Assembly (NCBI GenBank): GCA_029379385.1
Contig: CM055607.1
Location: 19,592,001 to 19,656,000, forward strand
Direction: 5' to 3'
DNA: 64,000 nt
Origin: Quillaja saponaria
Taxonomy: Eukaryota > Streptophyta > Magnoliopsida > Fabales > Quillajaceae
Shown: in pieces, positions 1 to 11,965 of the stretch
Position numbering within the stretch: position 1 is the first letter of the stretch
Layout: each line of letters begins with the position of its first letter
Translations under genes and position numbers: made by a program
Notes under the pieces: generated by a model
Told to the model about the DNA's origin: nothing
Database searches by the model: none
The model's input: the letters and a program-made list of their open reading frames with translations, nothing else

Positions 1-909
1 TCTGCCATCTTGACTTCCTTGGTGAGCTCTTTCTTTTCTTTCATTGTCAAGTGGTAGTAGTTGATGTTGGAATGATTTGGAAGCTAAAATATAGCTTGGG
101 GTGCTAGGCTATTGGCAGCACTTTTCTGTTTATAATTCCTTTCTTGTTTCCAAGTTTCAACTCAGCTGCAGCAATGGTTGGAGTATAAGGGCTTAGGGTG
201 CAGGGGTAGCAATTTTGTGCCCTGTATTTTGCTCCAACGTCTGCCTTTCTTAGTAGGAGATTAGGCTAGCTGAATTGGCTATCTTCCTGTGAAAGGTTTA
301 GTTTTGGAAATCAAGTGAGGTTGTGAGTTTGCTTCCGGGTTATGCATAATAATTTAGATGATAAGTAAATGGGTTTAAGGCTCCATGTAAGATTTTAGTT
401 GAGGGTGATTAAGGATTATGAACAACAAGGAATTTATAAAATAACTACGGGAATTAGAATAGGAAAACTTGAATTTTTGATTGGTTGCATGGTAGAATTA
501 TATAATTCAAATACTTGATAAATTCTAGGTAATTAAAGTTAAGTTGAATTGAATAACTGAAATTTGATTAGTATAAGAGCATTAGAATTTTATTTGCAAA
601 ATATGTATATATATGAGTCTATACATGAATTAAGATAATATACATTTATAAGGTGTGTTATAAAGGTTGAGTTATATAAGTTTTGTTGGTTAAAAGGTTA
701 ATTAGGAAACCTGAAAATTTGCCAAGTAATAGTTAAATTAATAATTGGAGTATAAGTAAAGCTAAATTGATAAGTGGTATACGATTTCTTAGTGCATGTA
801 TAATTATTTGAATTGGAAGTTTAAGACTCGAGTATGTTAATTAAGATTAAATACTTTAAATTTAAAGCATCTTAAATAATTTGAAGTTCAATATTTCAAA
901 TATGTATAA
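1..909. other. No recognisable gene; region upstream of gypsy protease
   Basis: I see no open frame of useful length and no recognisable gag. The first 350 bases are less AT-rich and resemble a retrotransposon leader or LTR end. The rest is AT-rich filler with stops in all frames. The protease remnant of the gypsy element begins abruptly at about 910, so gag is either deleted or decayed beyond recognition here. Confidence 0.5.
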
Positions 910-1429
910 GTGGTATCAGGTAGTTTATCTGTTTGCTCAGTTGATGCTGAAATATTGTTTGATCATGAAGCTAGTCATTCTTTCATATATCTGTATTTTG
1001 CTTTTTATGTGAAGAGGGCATCTGAACCTCTTAGGGTTCTTTTAGCAGTTTCGATCCCATTAGGAAAAATTATTTTAGCGGACATGTATATTCCTTCTTG
1101 TGAGGTTCTAGTGGGTGATGAGACCTATTTGGCGGGCTTAATCATACTGGACATGCTGGAGTATGATGTGATTTTTAGGCATGGACTGGTTATCTAACCA
1201 TAATGCCATGGTAGACTGTCGTGACAAGAGTGTTAAGTTTAGTATTCCTGAGAAGCCGACTTTTGTTTTTCAAGGGGATCGGAGTAAAGTTCATCGTAAC
1301 TTGATTTTAGCTGCTCATGCTAGACGGCTTATAAGGAAGAAGCATCAAGGCTTATCTAGCTTTTGTCAGGGATACTCAGTTGGAGTGTTCTCTTTTAGAG
1401 CATATTCTAGTGGTGAAGGAGTTCTATGA
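910..1429 (+). pseudogene. Gypsy A retropepsin-like protease, frameshifted
   Basis: The first frame (910-1197) reads VSGSLSVCSVDAEILFD and then ASHSFI, the usual start of a plant gypsy retropepsin. It ends in LDMLEYDVIF, where the family has a conserved LDMxxFDVILGMDWL block. That block continues only after a frameshift, as MDWLSNHNAMVDCRDK from 1181. The catalytic D-[ST]-G-A motif is altered to D-H-E-A, so the glycine is lost and the enzyme would be inactive. The downstream linker toward RT runs to the stop at 1427. The TGGTATCA at 911 is coding for this motif, not a primer-binding site. Confidence 0.8.
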
Positions 1430-2240
1430 TGTATTTTCTAAAGATCTCCCTAGACTTATTCCTGACTAGGAAATAGAATTCGGTATTGAGTTGTTACCTG
1501 ATACTCAACTGAGTTCTATTCCCCCCTATCGGATAGCTCCTAGTGAACTGAGGGAGCTTAAGGTGCAGTTGCAAGATTTGCTAGATAAGGGATTTATTCA
1601 TCCCAGTTCATTTCCTTGTGGTGCTCCTGTCATGCTTGTTAAAAAAAAAGGATGTCTCGTTTAGACTGTGCATTGACTATTAGGAGTTGAATAAAGTCAC
1701 AGTTAAAAACAAGTATCCTTTCCGCAGGATTGATTGCTTATTTGATCAGTTGCAGGGAGCTCAGCACTTTTTCAAGATTGATCTTCATTCGGGGTATTAA
1801 CAACTCCAAATTAAGAAGAAAGACATTCTGAAGACTGCTTTTCGTACTCGGTATGGATATTACGAGTTTTTTGTTATGTCTTTTGGGCTTACTAATGCTC
1901 TTGTAGCGTTTATAGACTTGATAAATCAAGTGTTTAAGCCTTTCTTGGACCAGTTTGTCACTATTTTCACTGATGATATTCTGGTATATTCTCGGAGTGA
2001 GGAAGAGTATGAGTAACATCTTCATATTTATTGTAGACATTTAGGGAGAATAAGCTTTATGCTGAATTCTCTATATGTGAATTTTGGCTGAATCAGGTAA
2101 CTTTTCTCAGACATGTGATTTCCAAGGAAAGAATTCGGGTGGATCTTAAAAAGGTATAAGCAGTTCAAAATTGGCCTCGACCAATAAATATTTTTGAAAT
2201 TCAAAGTTTTCTAGGTTTAATTGATTATTAAAGGAAGTTT
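1430..2240 (+). pseudogene. Gypsy A reverse transcriptase, multiple stops
   Basis: Recognisable blocks in order are LPRLIPD near 1450, [20 protein letters not shown] near 1530, [21 protein letters not shown] near 1665, then [24 protein letters not shown] and FTDDILVYS at about 1960-1990. The catalytic aspartate pair is present, but the preceding residue is Thr instead of the usual Ile or Met. A poly-A run near 1640 carries a frameshift, and stops replace codons at about 1681, 1798 and 2014. The domain continues past the last stop with FWLNQVTFLRHVI near 2085. It cannot give a continuous protein. Confidence 0.85.
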
Positions 2241-2289
2241 ATTGAGAATTTCTCTTGTATTCCTGTGCCATTTGACTCGGTTGACTCAT

Positions 2290-2720
2290 AATGAAGTTAA
2301 GGTTGTATGGTCTGAGACTTGTGAGGAGAGCTTCCAACGACCTCAACTTCTGTTCTTACACTTCCCTCTAGTACAGGTAAGTATACGGTGTTTTGTAATG
2401 CATCTCATATTGGACTTGGTTGTGTTTTAATGAAAGATGGTCTTCGAGACAGTTCAAGAAGCAAGAGATGAATTACACTACCCATGATCTTGAAATGGCA
2501 ACGGTAATCTTTGCATCAAAGATATAGAGGCATTACTTGTATGGTGAGTCTTTTGAGATTTTCACGGATCACAAAAGTCTTAAATATATATTTGAACATA
2601 AAGAGTTGAATTTGGGGTAGCATAGGCAAATTAAGCTACTAGAAGATTATGATTGCTCGATTTCTTACCATCCAGGTAAAACAAACGTGGTTGCAGATGC
2701 TCTGAGTAGAAAGCTTATGG
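2290..2720 (+). pseudogene. Gypsy A RNase H domain
   Basis: After a WSETCEESFQR block at 2310 the frame shifts. The RNase H core then reads MNYTTHDLEMATVIFA near 2470, YGESFEIFTDHKSLKY near 2540 and LLEDYDCSISYHPGK near 2640, ending at VVADALSRK (2690-2715). These are the conserved blocks of Ty3/gypsy RNase H, including the FTDHKSL catalytic Asp. Stops occur near 2525 and 2618. It joins directly to the integrase frame starting at 2687. Confidence 0.85.
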
Positions 2721-3808
2721 GTTGTTTATCCAATTTGACAGTTGTGTCTAGTCAGGTAGTGAAAGATTTGGAGAGGTATATGGCTGAAGGAATTAGATTT
2801 GAGGTGTCTTCTCAGGGAGTGGTGCTAGCTCACATTCAAGTGAAGTCCACCTTTGTTGAAGCGATAAAAGCAGTTTATCTGGAGGTGGCTGCTAAGAAAG
2901 TTAAGTGTGATCAGGGTGTTATTGATTATTTTAGGATGGATAGTGAAGCAGTATTGAGGTATCATGATCGAGTTATTGTGCCATCTGATTGCGAGTTGAG
3001 GAGAAAGATTCTTGAAGCAGCTCACTATTTTTCAATTGTCATACATCCTGGTTCTTCTAAAATGTATAAAGATTTGAAGAAATTTCATTAGTAGGATGGT
3101 ATGAATAAGGATATAGCTGATTTTGTTTCTAGGTACCTTGTGTGCTAACAAGTGAAAGCTGAGCATCAAAGGCCTGCAAGAAATATTACAAAAGTTAGAT
3201 ATTCTGGAGTAGAAGTGGGAAAAGTTGCTATGGACTTTGTATTATGACTTTCTAAGACTTTTAGGGTTTTCGATTCTGTTTGGATGATTGTAGATCATTT
3301 GACGAAGTTTGTACATTTCCTTCAGGTAAAGACTACTTATTCAGCACATCAATATGCGAAGTTGTATTTAGATGAAATTGTTTCATTACATGGAATGCCA
3401 GTTTCTATTATTTCTGACCGAGGCACTCAATTTACTATGGTGTTCTAGAAGTCTTTCCAGGAGGCTCTTAATACTCAATTATTGTTCAGTATAGCTTTCC
3501 ATCCCTAAACTGAAGGTCAATCCGAGAGGATGATACAGACTTTAGAGGATATGTTTCGAGCCTATGTCATGGACTTTGAAGGTAGTTGGGATCAACATCT
3601 TCCACTAATGGAATTACCTTATAACAATAGCTATCATAGTAGCATTCAGATGGAACTATTTGAAGCATTATATAGTAGGAAGTGTCAATCTCTAGTTGGA
3701 TGGTTTGAGACAGGTGAGCATCAGTTGCTGGGACTAGAGTTGGTTCAAGATATGGTAGATAAGGTTCAGGTGATCTGTGACAGGTTACAGACAGCTGAGA
3801 GCATATAG
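2687..3808 (+). pseudogene. Gypsy A integrase, zinc-binding and core domains
   Basis: The open stretch 2687-3091 holds the end of RNase H (DALSRK) and the N-terminal integrase region with H-x-HPGSSKMYKDLKK. The paired cysteines follow after two stops, near 3137-3150. The DDE core is spread over AMDFVL (about 3228), IISDRGTQF (about 3408) and EGQSERMIQTLEDMFRAY (3510-3560). All three acidic residues are visible. Stops interrupt it near 3243, 3447 and 3507. The open stretch 3530-3808 is the core end with PYNNSYHSSIQM. The fold is recognisable but the gene is dead. Confidence 0.85.
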
Positions 3809-3829
3809 AAGTTGTATATTGATAAATGT

Positions 3830-4306
3830 CTGAGATAATTGGAATTTAAAGTGGGTGATCACGTGTTTTTGAATTTTTCTCCTTTTAAAGAGACCTTGAG
3901 AATTAGTAAGAAAGGCAAGCTGAGTCCAAGATTTATTGGACCTTTCCAAATTCTGGATTAGGTTAAAGTAGTGGTTATAGGTTGGTGTTGCCTCTAGATT
4001 TAGAAAGAGTACATCTAGTATTTCATGTATCGATGCTTCGAAAGTATTTGCAGGACTAGTCACATGTAAATTCAGGAGGTGCAAGTAAATAAAAATCTCA
4101 AGTACGAGGAGCAACCAGTGACAATCATTAATAGACAAGTCCGCAAACTTCGAATGAAAGTTATTCTTTCGATAAAAGTTGTATGTCAACATCATGAAAA
4201 GCAGAAAGCCATTTGGAAATCTGGGAATGAGATGAAATAACACTATCTGTATTTTTTTGAATGATTCAGGTAAATGATAGTTATAACCTTTTTGTTTAAA
4301 ATTCAA
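3830..4306 (+). pseudogene. Gypsy A integrase C-terminus and chromodomain-like tail
   Basis: FKVGDHVFLNFSPFKET near 3843 and KGKLSPRFIGPFQIL near 3915 match the integrase C-terminal (GPY/F-like) region of chromoviruses. A following stretch (about 4110-4240) reads VTIINRQVRKLRMK and then KAIWKSGNEM. This resembles the divergent chromodomain of plant Tekay/Del-type elements, whose usual form has ATWE near the end. It is weakly conserved, so the chromodomain call is an inference from position and spacing. Confidence 0.6.
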
Positions 4307-4320
4307 GACAATTTTTTTAG

Positions 4321-4400
4321 GCGGGGGATACTGGTATAACCCAATAGTTTAACATATATTTTAGGATGTTACACATAGATTACATTAGATATACATATAA
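4321..4400 (+). repeat. Polypurine tract and start of gypsy A 3' LTR
   Basis: GCGGGGGATA at 4321-4330 is a purine-rich tract in the position of the plus-strand primer. It is followed by TGGTATAACCC, a typical plant gypsy LTR start of the TG-T-A-ACCC type. Only a short LTR piece is evident before CACTA-type subterminal motifs appear at about 4465. The LTR is probably truncated. Confidence 0.55.
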
Positions 4401-7400
4401 ATAATAATAATTTCTTATAAAATAAAATAAGAGAGTATTTGGATATGCATGTAAACAAAACAATTTATCTGTATTTGCCACTTAAAGTATCTGTGAAGTA
4501 TTTGCGTCTGCTTGAGTAGATGCAGATACTTTTCCCTAAATGAAAACCTTTCTTGCATATTTTTTCTTTTTCTTCCTTCTTTTCCTTTCCTGTTCTACAA
4601 TTGTTCGAGCTCCCACTGCAACTCAATCTTCTTGCCATTTCCAACTATTTGCAACCAATATATATTGCTATTGTTCATTATTGTGGGTTTTGCCTGATGA
4701 ATGAGAAGCTGTAAAATGTCTTTTGCTTGTATTGTTGCCTATGCATCTGCCCCTACTGCCTCCCATCTTACCCCTATCAGCCTCTCCTTCAGGTACTTGC
4801 CATGTTTTTTGTTGGATTTTTAATTCGAATTGTATTTCATTTTAGCATGTTAATTAGTAAGATGGAACATATTTATTTTGGAATTTGTAGTCATGGTTCC
4901 ATAAATTTGTGATGTGCATTTTGGATGAATCTTCATTGCAAGATGTGCCTGGAAATCATTAATTTCATGGGTCTCTAATATAACGTTTACAAGTTGTCTA
5001 GGACTCTCTTCCCTTTTCCTCTTCTTCCATGTTTAAGTGGTCTTTGTGACATCAAGTTATGAATTACATAATTCAAAGATGAATAAATGATTTACTTTAA
5101 TGGTTTACTGTAAATCAATTTTGATGATTTTAGTTGCTTAATCTAGTAGCAACTACTTACTGTAGGACTAATCATTTTTAAATTGTATTAAAAGGGTGTT
5201 ATTGTAAGTTGCTTCTTTGCACATAGGAATACACCAAAAAACCTAATTGAGAGTAAATTTTATATATATTTTTAATTTTAATAGAGAGAAATCACTTTAT
5301 GTTATTTTTAAGAAATTTATGTTACTATAGAGTTTCATAAGGAAGTCGATGTAAAAAGGATTTGTTAAAACCATGCATTAAATAACTTCTAGTTTCTCTT
5401 TCAACTTTAAGAGTTAAAATTCCTTTTGTACTCCATGAAGTTTTTCCAAGTTGCATAAATTTTTAATAAATTCCTTTTTGAGAAATTCGTTTTGTGCTGG
5501 CTGATAATAAAGTTGGACTAATATTTTTAGACTTTAAAACACTTTGGCCTTGGTGTTTTATGGATTGACTCATAGTCTCTAGCCTCTTAGTTAACATTGT
5601 CTACTTCTAATTAGGCATTAAGATCTTCCTATATTTATAGCTGCTAAATTTTTTTATAGCTCTTGACACTTTTTGATTTTCACTTACTAAACAAATTGGT
5701 AATGTTGCAGACTTGCATCTCATAAACTTGCTAAATCATGGCTGAGTGAGAAAATCTCTGAGATGCATATGTTTTATTAAAGGAGATTCCTTAATTTCTT
5801 CCAATTGTAATAATATTTGATGTATGAGTGACCTTGACACTACAATTTTTTTGTTTGTTTTGGTAATGCTCTTGAATTGCTAAACCTTTATATTTAATGG
5901 GTCTATTTGTCTTGTATTATAGTATTATACATGTTGGAGATCTATATCTCCTGAAGCCTAGTGGTGTCAAACTTAGAGTTTGCTACTATATTTGCTTGGG
6001 TATTGGTGAAGACACTTTGATAGAATAATGACTGCCAACTGCTATACTAAATGGTTAAATGAATGGCAGTGATGTTAGTGTTTATGGAGTTGTGCTATCT
6101 TTGTAATGATTTGGGGTGTGTGGTTAGATCATAGTGTAAGAGTTTTTTGTGACATCGTCTCCCATAGCGTCTATTTTTGGATGAGATTGTTGTCTTCACT
6201 TCTGTATGGTGCTTTGCTTTGGGAGCTTTCTGGGGTGTGTTAGTATAAGATATGCAACGTGGTTGGTAGACTCTTTTGTTTCTAGCTTGCATTTTCTGTT
6301 TCATTTACATTTCTTCTTTGAATGACTTTTTGTCCTCCCTAATGTACTACACTGCTTCTTTAATAAACTTTCTTATCTCTTAACAAATCAAGCAGTTGTT
6401 AGATTATGCTTTCTGTTTAAGATGCTTAAGTAGACGAAAATGACTTATTAGTTTCTCTCTTGTTATTACATAGTCATGCCTAGAGGACGTCATCCCCCCC
6501 TTCGAGGATGTCTTGGATCTTCATTCTCTCCATCCACCGCATTGGTTGTGTCTCCGTCCACCACACCAACTGTACCATCTTCCTCTACAGCTGTAGCTCC
6601 AATATGGCATCTACCTCCCTCTGCAGTTGGAGCTCCACCTCCTAGTGTTCCGTTACTTACTCCATCCTCGAAGTAGGTTCAGGAGCTTTGTGATATGGGC
6701 TCAGCTCAGATCCCATCAAGCTCGGGATCTACAACGACATGTAAATTATAATTTCAAATTTTGATAATGAATTTTATTGTTCTTATACTACTTAGCTTGT
6801 AGTGCAGCTACAGGTCATGATCAGAATGCCAAGCATAAGACAGATCTTGAACCTCATGTGGAGGATCGCGACGCCTCACATGAGGCGGGCAATGTCGCTG
6901 AGTGTGCTACTAGTGCAAAGAAGTGAAAGAGAAGCAAAAATAAGATTGCCCCTCCCTATGAGGTTAAGGAGGCTCACCTACTCATCCACATAGCTAGAGA
7001 CAAGTAAGTAAATTATATTGATCCAAAAATAACCTTATTTATATATATATATATATATATTGTAGAGCATTCATTGGGGATGACCCCAAGAACATGAAGG
7101 TGGCTACTACCATTTCTGTTATAATAATAAAGCACTTTCTAGATTTGCTTTACCAGTGCCAAAAGTTTTCAGAGGACAACAAGACCTTATGCTATAATAA
7201 TTTTATGAGAAGTTCAATTTTATTATTGTTTTAAGTTTTAATTTTATTTTAATATTTTATTAAATTATTGACAACATGCTTTTCTTTTGTAATTTATACT
7301 ACAGAGATGGTATAATGTCGTCCCTAAGGAGAGAGCCACATCTCGAGGTGTGTTTGATGCAGCAGCCGTGAAGAGATGTAGTGATATATTCCAGAAGCTG

Positions 7401-9035
7401 CGTGTGGAATCAAAAGGGAAGTAACCATCAGGCCCACTTACTTGGAAGAATGATGGTTGCCCACACTGGATCCCACAGAATTGGTGGGAGTCTTGTGTGA
7501 CAAATACCTTGATTTCGAGAGGCACCCCAAACGATGGCCATGAATAGGCGAGCGGCTGTGACACCTTACTTTCTTAATCCTATACTTAAGCTAATTAATA
7601 TCTTAACGCTTACATTAATTTGTAATTACCCCCTTAATTATCCAAGAGACAGAAATCTTCCTTTTATACTTTTAACTCTTGAACCGCCTTAAACCATTTT
7701 TCCCACCTAAATTTTTCTTTTTCCTTTTTATTCTCTTATGGCCTAATTCATTAAATTATTTACCAAGTTCATTCTATCTTCTTCTTTGGCCGAATCCAAC
7801 TATTCTTGATTAAGTGATATTTTATTTTTTATTAGTTGTAAGAGAACATGTTACATCAATTTCCTTCCTAATTTATTAATCCTCTTAAATGACTCTTATA
7901 CAAGACACCCTTTAGCTAATTTTCTTATTTAATTTACCCTCTTCAAGTCTTAGATTAATTCATATTCCTAATTCCTCATTAATTCTTAACCTTACATCCT
8001 TAATTCTTTATCTTCTTTCTCGGCCATACCTTAAAATTAGAATTTCCTTTACATCTTAATTTAATTACTACCTTATTAATATTTTCCTATCAAGGCTACA
8101 TACCAAATTACCCATTAGAAGTACTATTTCCTTTATTCACTCAATTTTATCTTCAATGACCGATTAGTACTAGACCTTTTAACCAATTAATCCTAATTGA
8201 CATCCTACCATTTATTTCATTTGTCCTTTAAATAATTTAACTCTCTTTCTCTTATGGAATTACCTAGCCGAATTTAACACAAAGATTACAAAGGCAATAT
8301 TACACCTATTTATTCATACAATAGTCAATTTTAGTTATACTAGACTTTCTTTCAAAATTATTACCATTACTAGGTAGACATGTTAAGGACATATCACAAC
8401 TTTATACAAAAGCAATCCCATACTACATAATCGTATTCAACACAAATACTTCTATGTTTTCCAAACAAGATCCACTTGCCATCTTTTCTCACTACGTAAA
8501 CCATGCCTTTCTCCAAGAAAAATAGTATATGTCCATAGTACTAATTAATCTGCGCATCAAGATGAAGGAAAGTGAGTCAAAACTCAACAAGCATTCATAC
8601 ATGACAACGAATGATTCTTGATGGCATTTTTAGAAATATAGGAACACGCAATGCAAATTAGCCTTTTTCCCTATTCCTTTAAGTTTCCTAAAAGGGATTC
8701 ATTTTCCTCACTTCTATTTCATATGCATGAAGGATATAAGAGTAGCTTGAAGAACATAAGAGTAATCAAGGAAGTAGTTTTCAAAACAAGGATAAAGTAA
8801 AACAAAAGAATGCATGAATACTTGCCTAATACCCTTAGCCTTATTTTCTTTCTTTCTTTCTTTTCCTCCTACGTCTCCTTTCTTTTCCTATTGGTTTTCT
8901 CCTTCTTCTTCCTAGTTCACGATTATTCACTTTCTATGTTTTCTTACATTTTCTCTCACTTTCTTACTTTTTCTCTTATTTTCTCTACTTTCTTACACTT
9001 TTCCCTATGCATTTTGGTTACTACCTTCCCCCTCC

Positions 9036-9045
9036 TATTTATAGT
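9036..9045 (-). promoter_or_regulatory. TATA-like box of the solo LTR promoter
   Basis: On the minus strand the sequence reads CACTATAAATAGGAGG, an excellent plant TATA context, inside an LTR where the retroelement promoter is expected. Pyrimidine-rich DNA in plus orientation (purine-rich on minus) surrounds it. Activity is not known. Confidence 0.55.
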
Positions 9046-9349
9046 GCATGGCCAAAGTTTAAGATATTGGAGAAAGTTTTGTTTCCTATTTTACCCTTTT
9101 AGTTCTCTAAAATTACAACCACCTACTTGTCATTCTCTAAATTAACATGTGCATTTTCTTCTTAACACTTGTTTTTCTCTTATTCCCTAGTTTAGATTCT
9201 TTAATTATTACTTGCCACCTTATGTCCTAATTTTATTTCACATGCCTCCCCTAATTATTACAACTTTTCCACCTTTCTCCTCATTCTTACAACTAAGCCC
9301 CTTCATTAATTGCAAGTTGCTACACTTAATCTCCTTCTTACACCTAATT

Positions 9350-9568
9350 CATCACATTTCCTTTTCTAGCAAGAAACCTATATTTTATCTTCTCCTTTTG
9401 ACATGGTTCTTACACTAATCATCACATTTCCTTTTCTAGCAAGAAACCTATATTTTATTATTTTATCTTCTTCTTTTAACATGGTTCTTACACCTAATCC
9501 ATCACATTTCCTTCCTTAGCAAGAAACCTATATTTTATTATTTTATCTTCTTCTTCTAACATCACCAT
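9350..9568. repeat. Three-copy direct repeat inside the solo LTR
   Basis: A unit of about 70-80 bases containing CATCACATTTCCTT, TAGCAAGAAACCTATATTTT and then ACATGGTTCTTACAC occurs three times in a row with small indels. It is a local tandem duplication within the LTR. A neighbouring stretch (about 9600-9790) is also internally repetitive, with TATACGTATAT-type words. Confidence 0.85.
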
Positions 9569-10639
9569 GTAGCATTTTTCCATCTTTGTTCCAATGCCTA
9601 CATGTGTCCATATTTTTATGTGCATATATACATATATGTATATGTATATACGTTCATGTATTTATACGTATATACTACTCCTATATAAATACATATCCTA
9701 TCTGTATTTTTATACGTATATGCTATTCTTATACTAATACGTATCCTACACATATTTTTATACATATTTTATACGTACATGTACTTATTCCTATGAAATA
9801 ATATGTAATTAAATTTTAATCCTATTTAACTTATAAGATAATTACTTATCCTACAATTAACTTAGGTATTAATTTTTGGGAGTGTTACAGCGGCACCATG
9901 CTTCTGGCTCTATCAACATAGCTATTCGCTAGAAGATACTGGTTAGTAATAATTTATTTAATAAATATTAGTTATAAATTCGTATCACAACATTTTTAAC
10001 TAATTGTTTTAAAATTTTTATACAGAGCAAGAGTTGGGTCAAGAATCTAAAATTATTGAGGTTTTCGACCTCACTCACAAGAAAAAGTTCGGTTACTTTT
10101 TTGACATAAAGTCAAAGGCTATTAGTATAAGTATGAATCAATATTTTTTTGTTTTACATAGTTGTTATTATGTTTACGTACATAACTTGTCTTCATTTGC
10201 AAAACAAGTTTAAGGCGTTAAATGCTGCAGAGTTAGGGCAACTTAGCACCAGGCAACAAGATAGTGTTGATGCATCTGCTGCACCTGCTGAGGGGCCTCG
10301 TGAGTGACCCAGCTTTCTTTGTGAAGCTAGTGGGTGGCAAGAGGAAGGGACTCATCTATGGCTTTGGAGGTTGTATCAACTCCCAACAAGTACTGGGTGA
10401 AATCGCCGGGTGCGCTGCTTTTGCCATAGCTGCTTATAACTCCACTACGGTTTCTGCTACATCTCCATCTCCTATGGGATTCATTCCAGAGCAAATATAG
10501 CTTGTATAAGAATTAATTAGGAGAGAGCTGGGGTACATCCACCTCCTCCAACACTGCCATCTCAACCAACTTTGGTACGTATTATTTAAATTTCATTTTC
10601 ATAATGCTAAAGTTTAAGTTTATTTTTATTTACATGCAA

Positions 10640-11965
10640 AAATATGCCAAGTTTAGGGGAAAAAAGGTCAAAAACTAATACGTTTAGGATTCTGGAAGTA
10701 CCGAAATGACTGTGGGGACTAATAAGACTTTTAAGAAAAACTAGAAATCTGTTTGGATCAACGATTAGGATTTAAGACAATATTTGAGTTTCAAGGCAAA
10801 AACTTGTCAAGTTTAGTTCTTAGGAGCAAAGTGGTCAAAAACTAGTCCGTTTAGGATTCCGAGAGTACCAAAATGACCGTGAGGACAAATAAAACTTTTA
10901 GGAGAAGTCAAAAATCTATTTGGACCAATGGTTAGGATTTTAGCACAAAATTAGATTTTCAAGTTAAAAACTTGCCAAGTTTAGTTTCGAAAGGCGAAAC
11001 AATCAAAAACTAGTCTGCTTAGGATTTCGAGAGTATCAAAATGATTGTAAGAACATATAAGACTTATAGGAAAAGCTAGAAATCTATTTGGATCAACAGT
11101 TAGGATTAGGACAAAATTTAAGTTTCAAGATAAAAACTTGCCAAGTTTGGTTTCGGGGGACAAAACGGTCATAAACTAGTCTGTTTAGGATTCCGAGAGT
11201 ACTAGAATGACCGTGGGGATGAATAAGACTTTTAAAAAAAAGTCAAAAAACCATTTGGATTAACAATTAGAATTTTAGGACAAAATTTGAGTTTTAAGGC
11301 AAAAACTTGTCAAATTTGGTTTCAAGGGGCAAAATGGTAAAAAACTAGTCCGTTTATAATTCTGGGAGTACCGAAATGACCATGAGAATGAATAAGACTT
11401 GTAGGAAAATCTAAAAATCCATCTGGATCAACTGTTAGGATTTTATGATAAAATTTTAATTTCAAGGCAAAAACTTACCAAGTTTTGTTTCGAAGGGGCA
11501 AAACAATCAAAAACTAGTCTGTTTAGGATTCCATGAGTATTTGAACAACAATGGAGATGAATAAGACTTGTAGGAAAAGTCAAAAATCCAATTGGATCAA
11601 CCATTAGGATTTTAGGACAAAATTTGAGTTTCAAGGCAAAAACTTGCCAAGTTTGGTTTTAGGAGTAGAATGGTTAAAAACTAGTCCGTTTAGAATTTTG
11701 GGAGTACAGGAACGACCATGGAGATGAATAACACTTGTAGGAAAAGCTAAAAATTCATTTGGATCAATGGTTAGGATTTTAGGAAAAAATTTGAGTTTTA
11801 AAGCAAAAACTTGCCAAGTTTGATTTTGGGAGTCGAAACAGTCAAAAACTAGTCCATTTAGCATTTTGGAATGATTGTGGTGATGAATAAAACTTTAGAA
11901 ATGCATTTAGATCAATGATTAGGATTTTAGGACAAAATTTAAGCTTCAAAGCAAAAACTTGCGGA
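10640..11965. repeat. Tandem array of about 170-bp units in a CACTA-1 intron
   Basis: About eight units follow head to tail, each with the landmarks GGATCAACGGTTAGGATTTT, GAGTTTCAAGGCAAAAACTT, GGGGCAAAACGGTCAAAAAC, TAGTCCGTTTAGGATTC and GATGAATAAGACTTGTAGGA. Units have drifted by substitutions and small indels. The array lies between a predicted splice donor (about 10577) and acceptor (about 12048), so it is wholly intronic. A homologous array sits at the same place in CACTA-2 (25885-26735). Confidence 0.92.

Larger units (their letters stand above)
910..4330 (+). mobile_element. Decayed Ty3/gypsy LTR retrotransposon A, chromovirus-like
   Basis: The domain order is aspartic protease, reverse transcriptase, RNase H, integrase, then a chromodomain-like tail, which is the Ty3/gypsy order (integrase after RT). 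The element ends in a purine-rich tract at 4321-4330 followed by a possible LTR start (TGGTATAACCC). It is broken by many stops and frameshifts, so the frame changes several times between 1180 and 2690. Several stops correspond to CAA, CAG or TGG codons in related elements. No 5' LTR, primer-binding site or gag was found. The chromovirus assignment rests on the tail at about 4100-4250 and is moderate. Confidence 0.88.
7557..9889 (-). mobile_element. Solo LTR of a Ty3/gypsy element, minus orientation
   Basis: The interval begins TGTGACACC and ends GTGTTACA on the plus strand, so read on the minus strand it starts TGTAACACTCCC like plant gypsy LTRs. It is flanked by a perfect 5-bp duplication, GCGGC (7552-7556 and 9890-9894). 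No internal coding domain is present. Removing the insert rejoins exon sequence of the CACTA-1 transposase-like gene. A TATA-like box lies on the minus strand near 9040. Length is about 2.3 kb. Confidence 0.88.

Noticed and set aside
911..922. TGGTATCAGG resembling a tRNA-Met primer-binding site
   Set aside because: It encodes the VSG of the conserved protease start, and protease follows with no gag, so the match is coincidental.
8810..9418. Two plus-strand frames of 111 and 68 codons
   Set aside because: Phe/Leu/Ser-rich translation of a pyrimidine-rich LTR strand, with no family resemblance. They lie inside the solo LTR.
10640..11965. Possible CRISPR or centromeric satellite
   Set aside because: Units are contiguous without unique spacers, confined to an intron-like position, with a homologous array in a second CACTA element.
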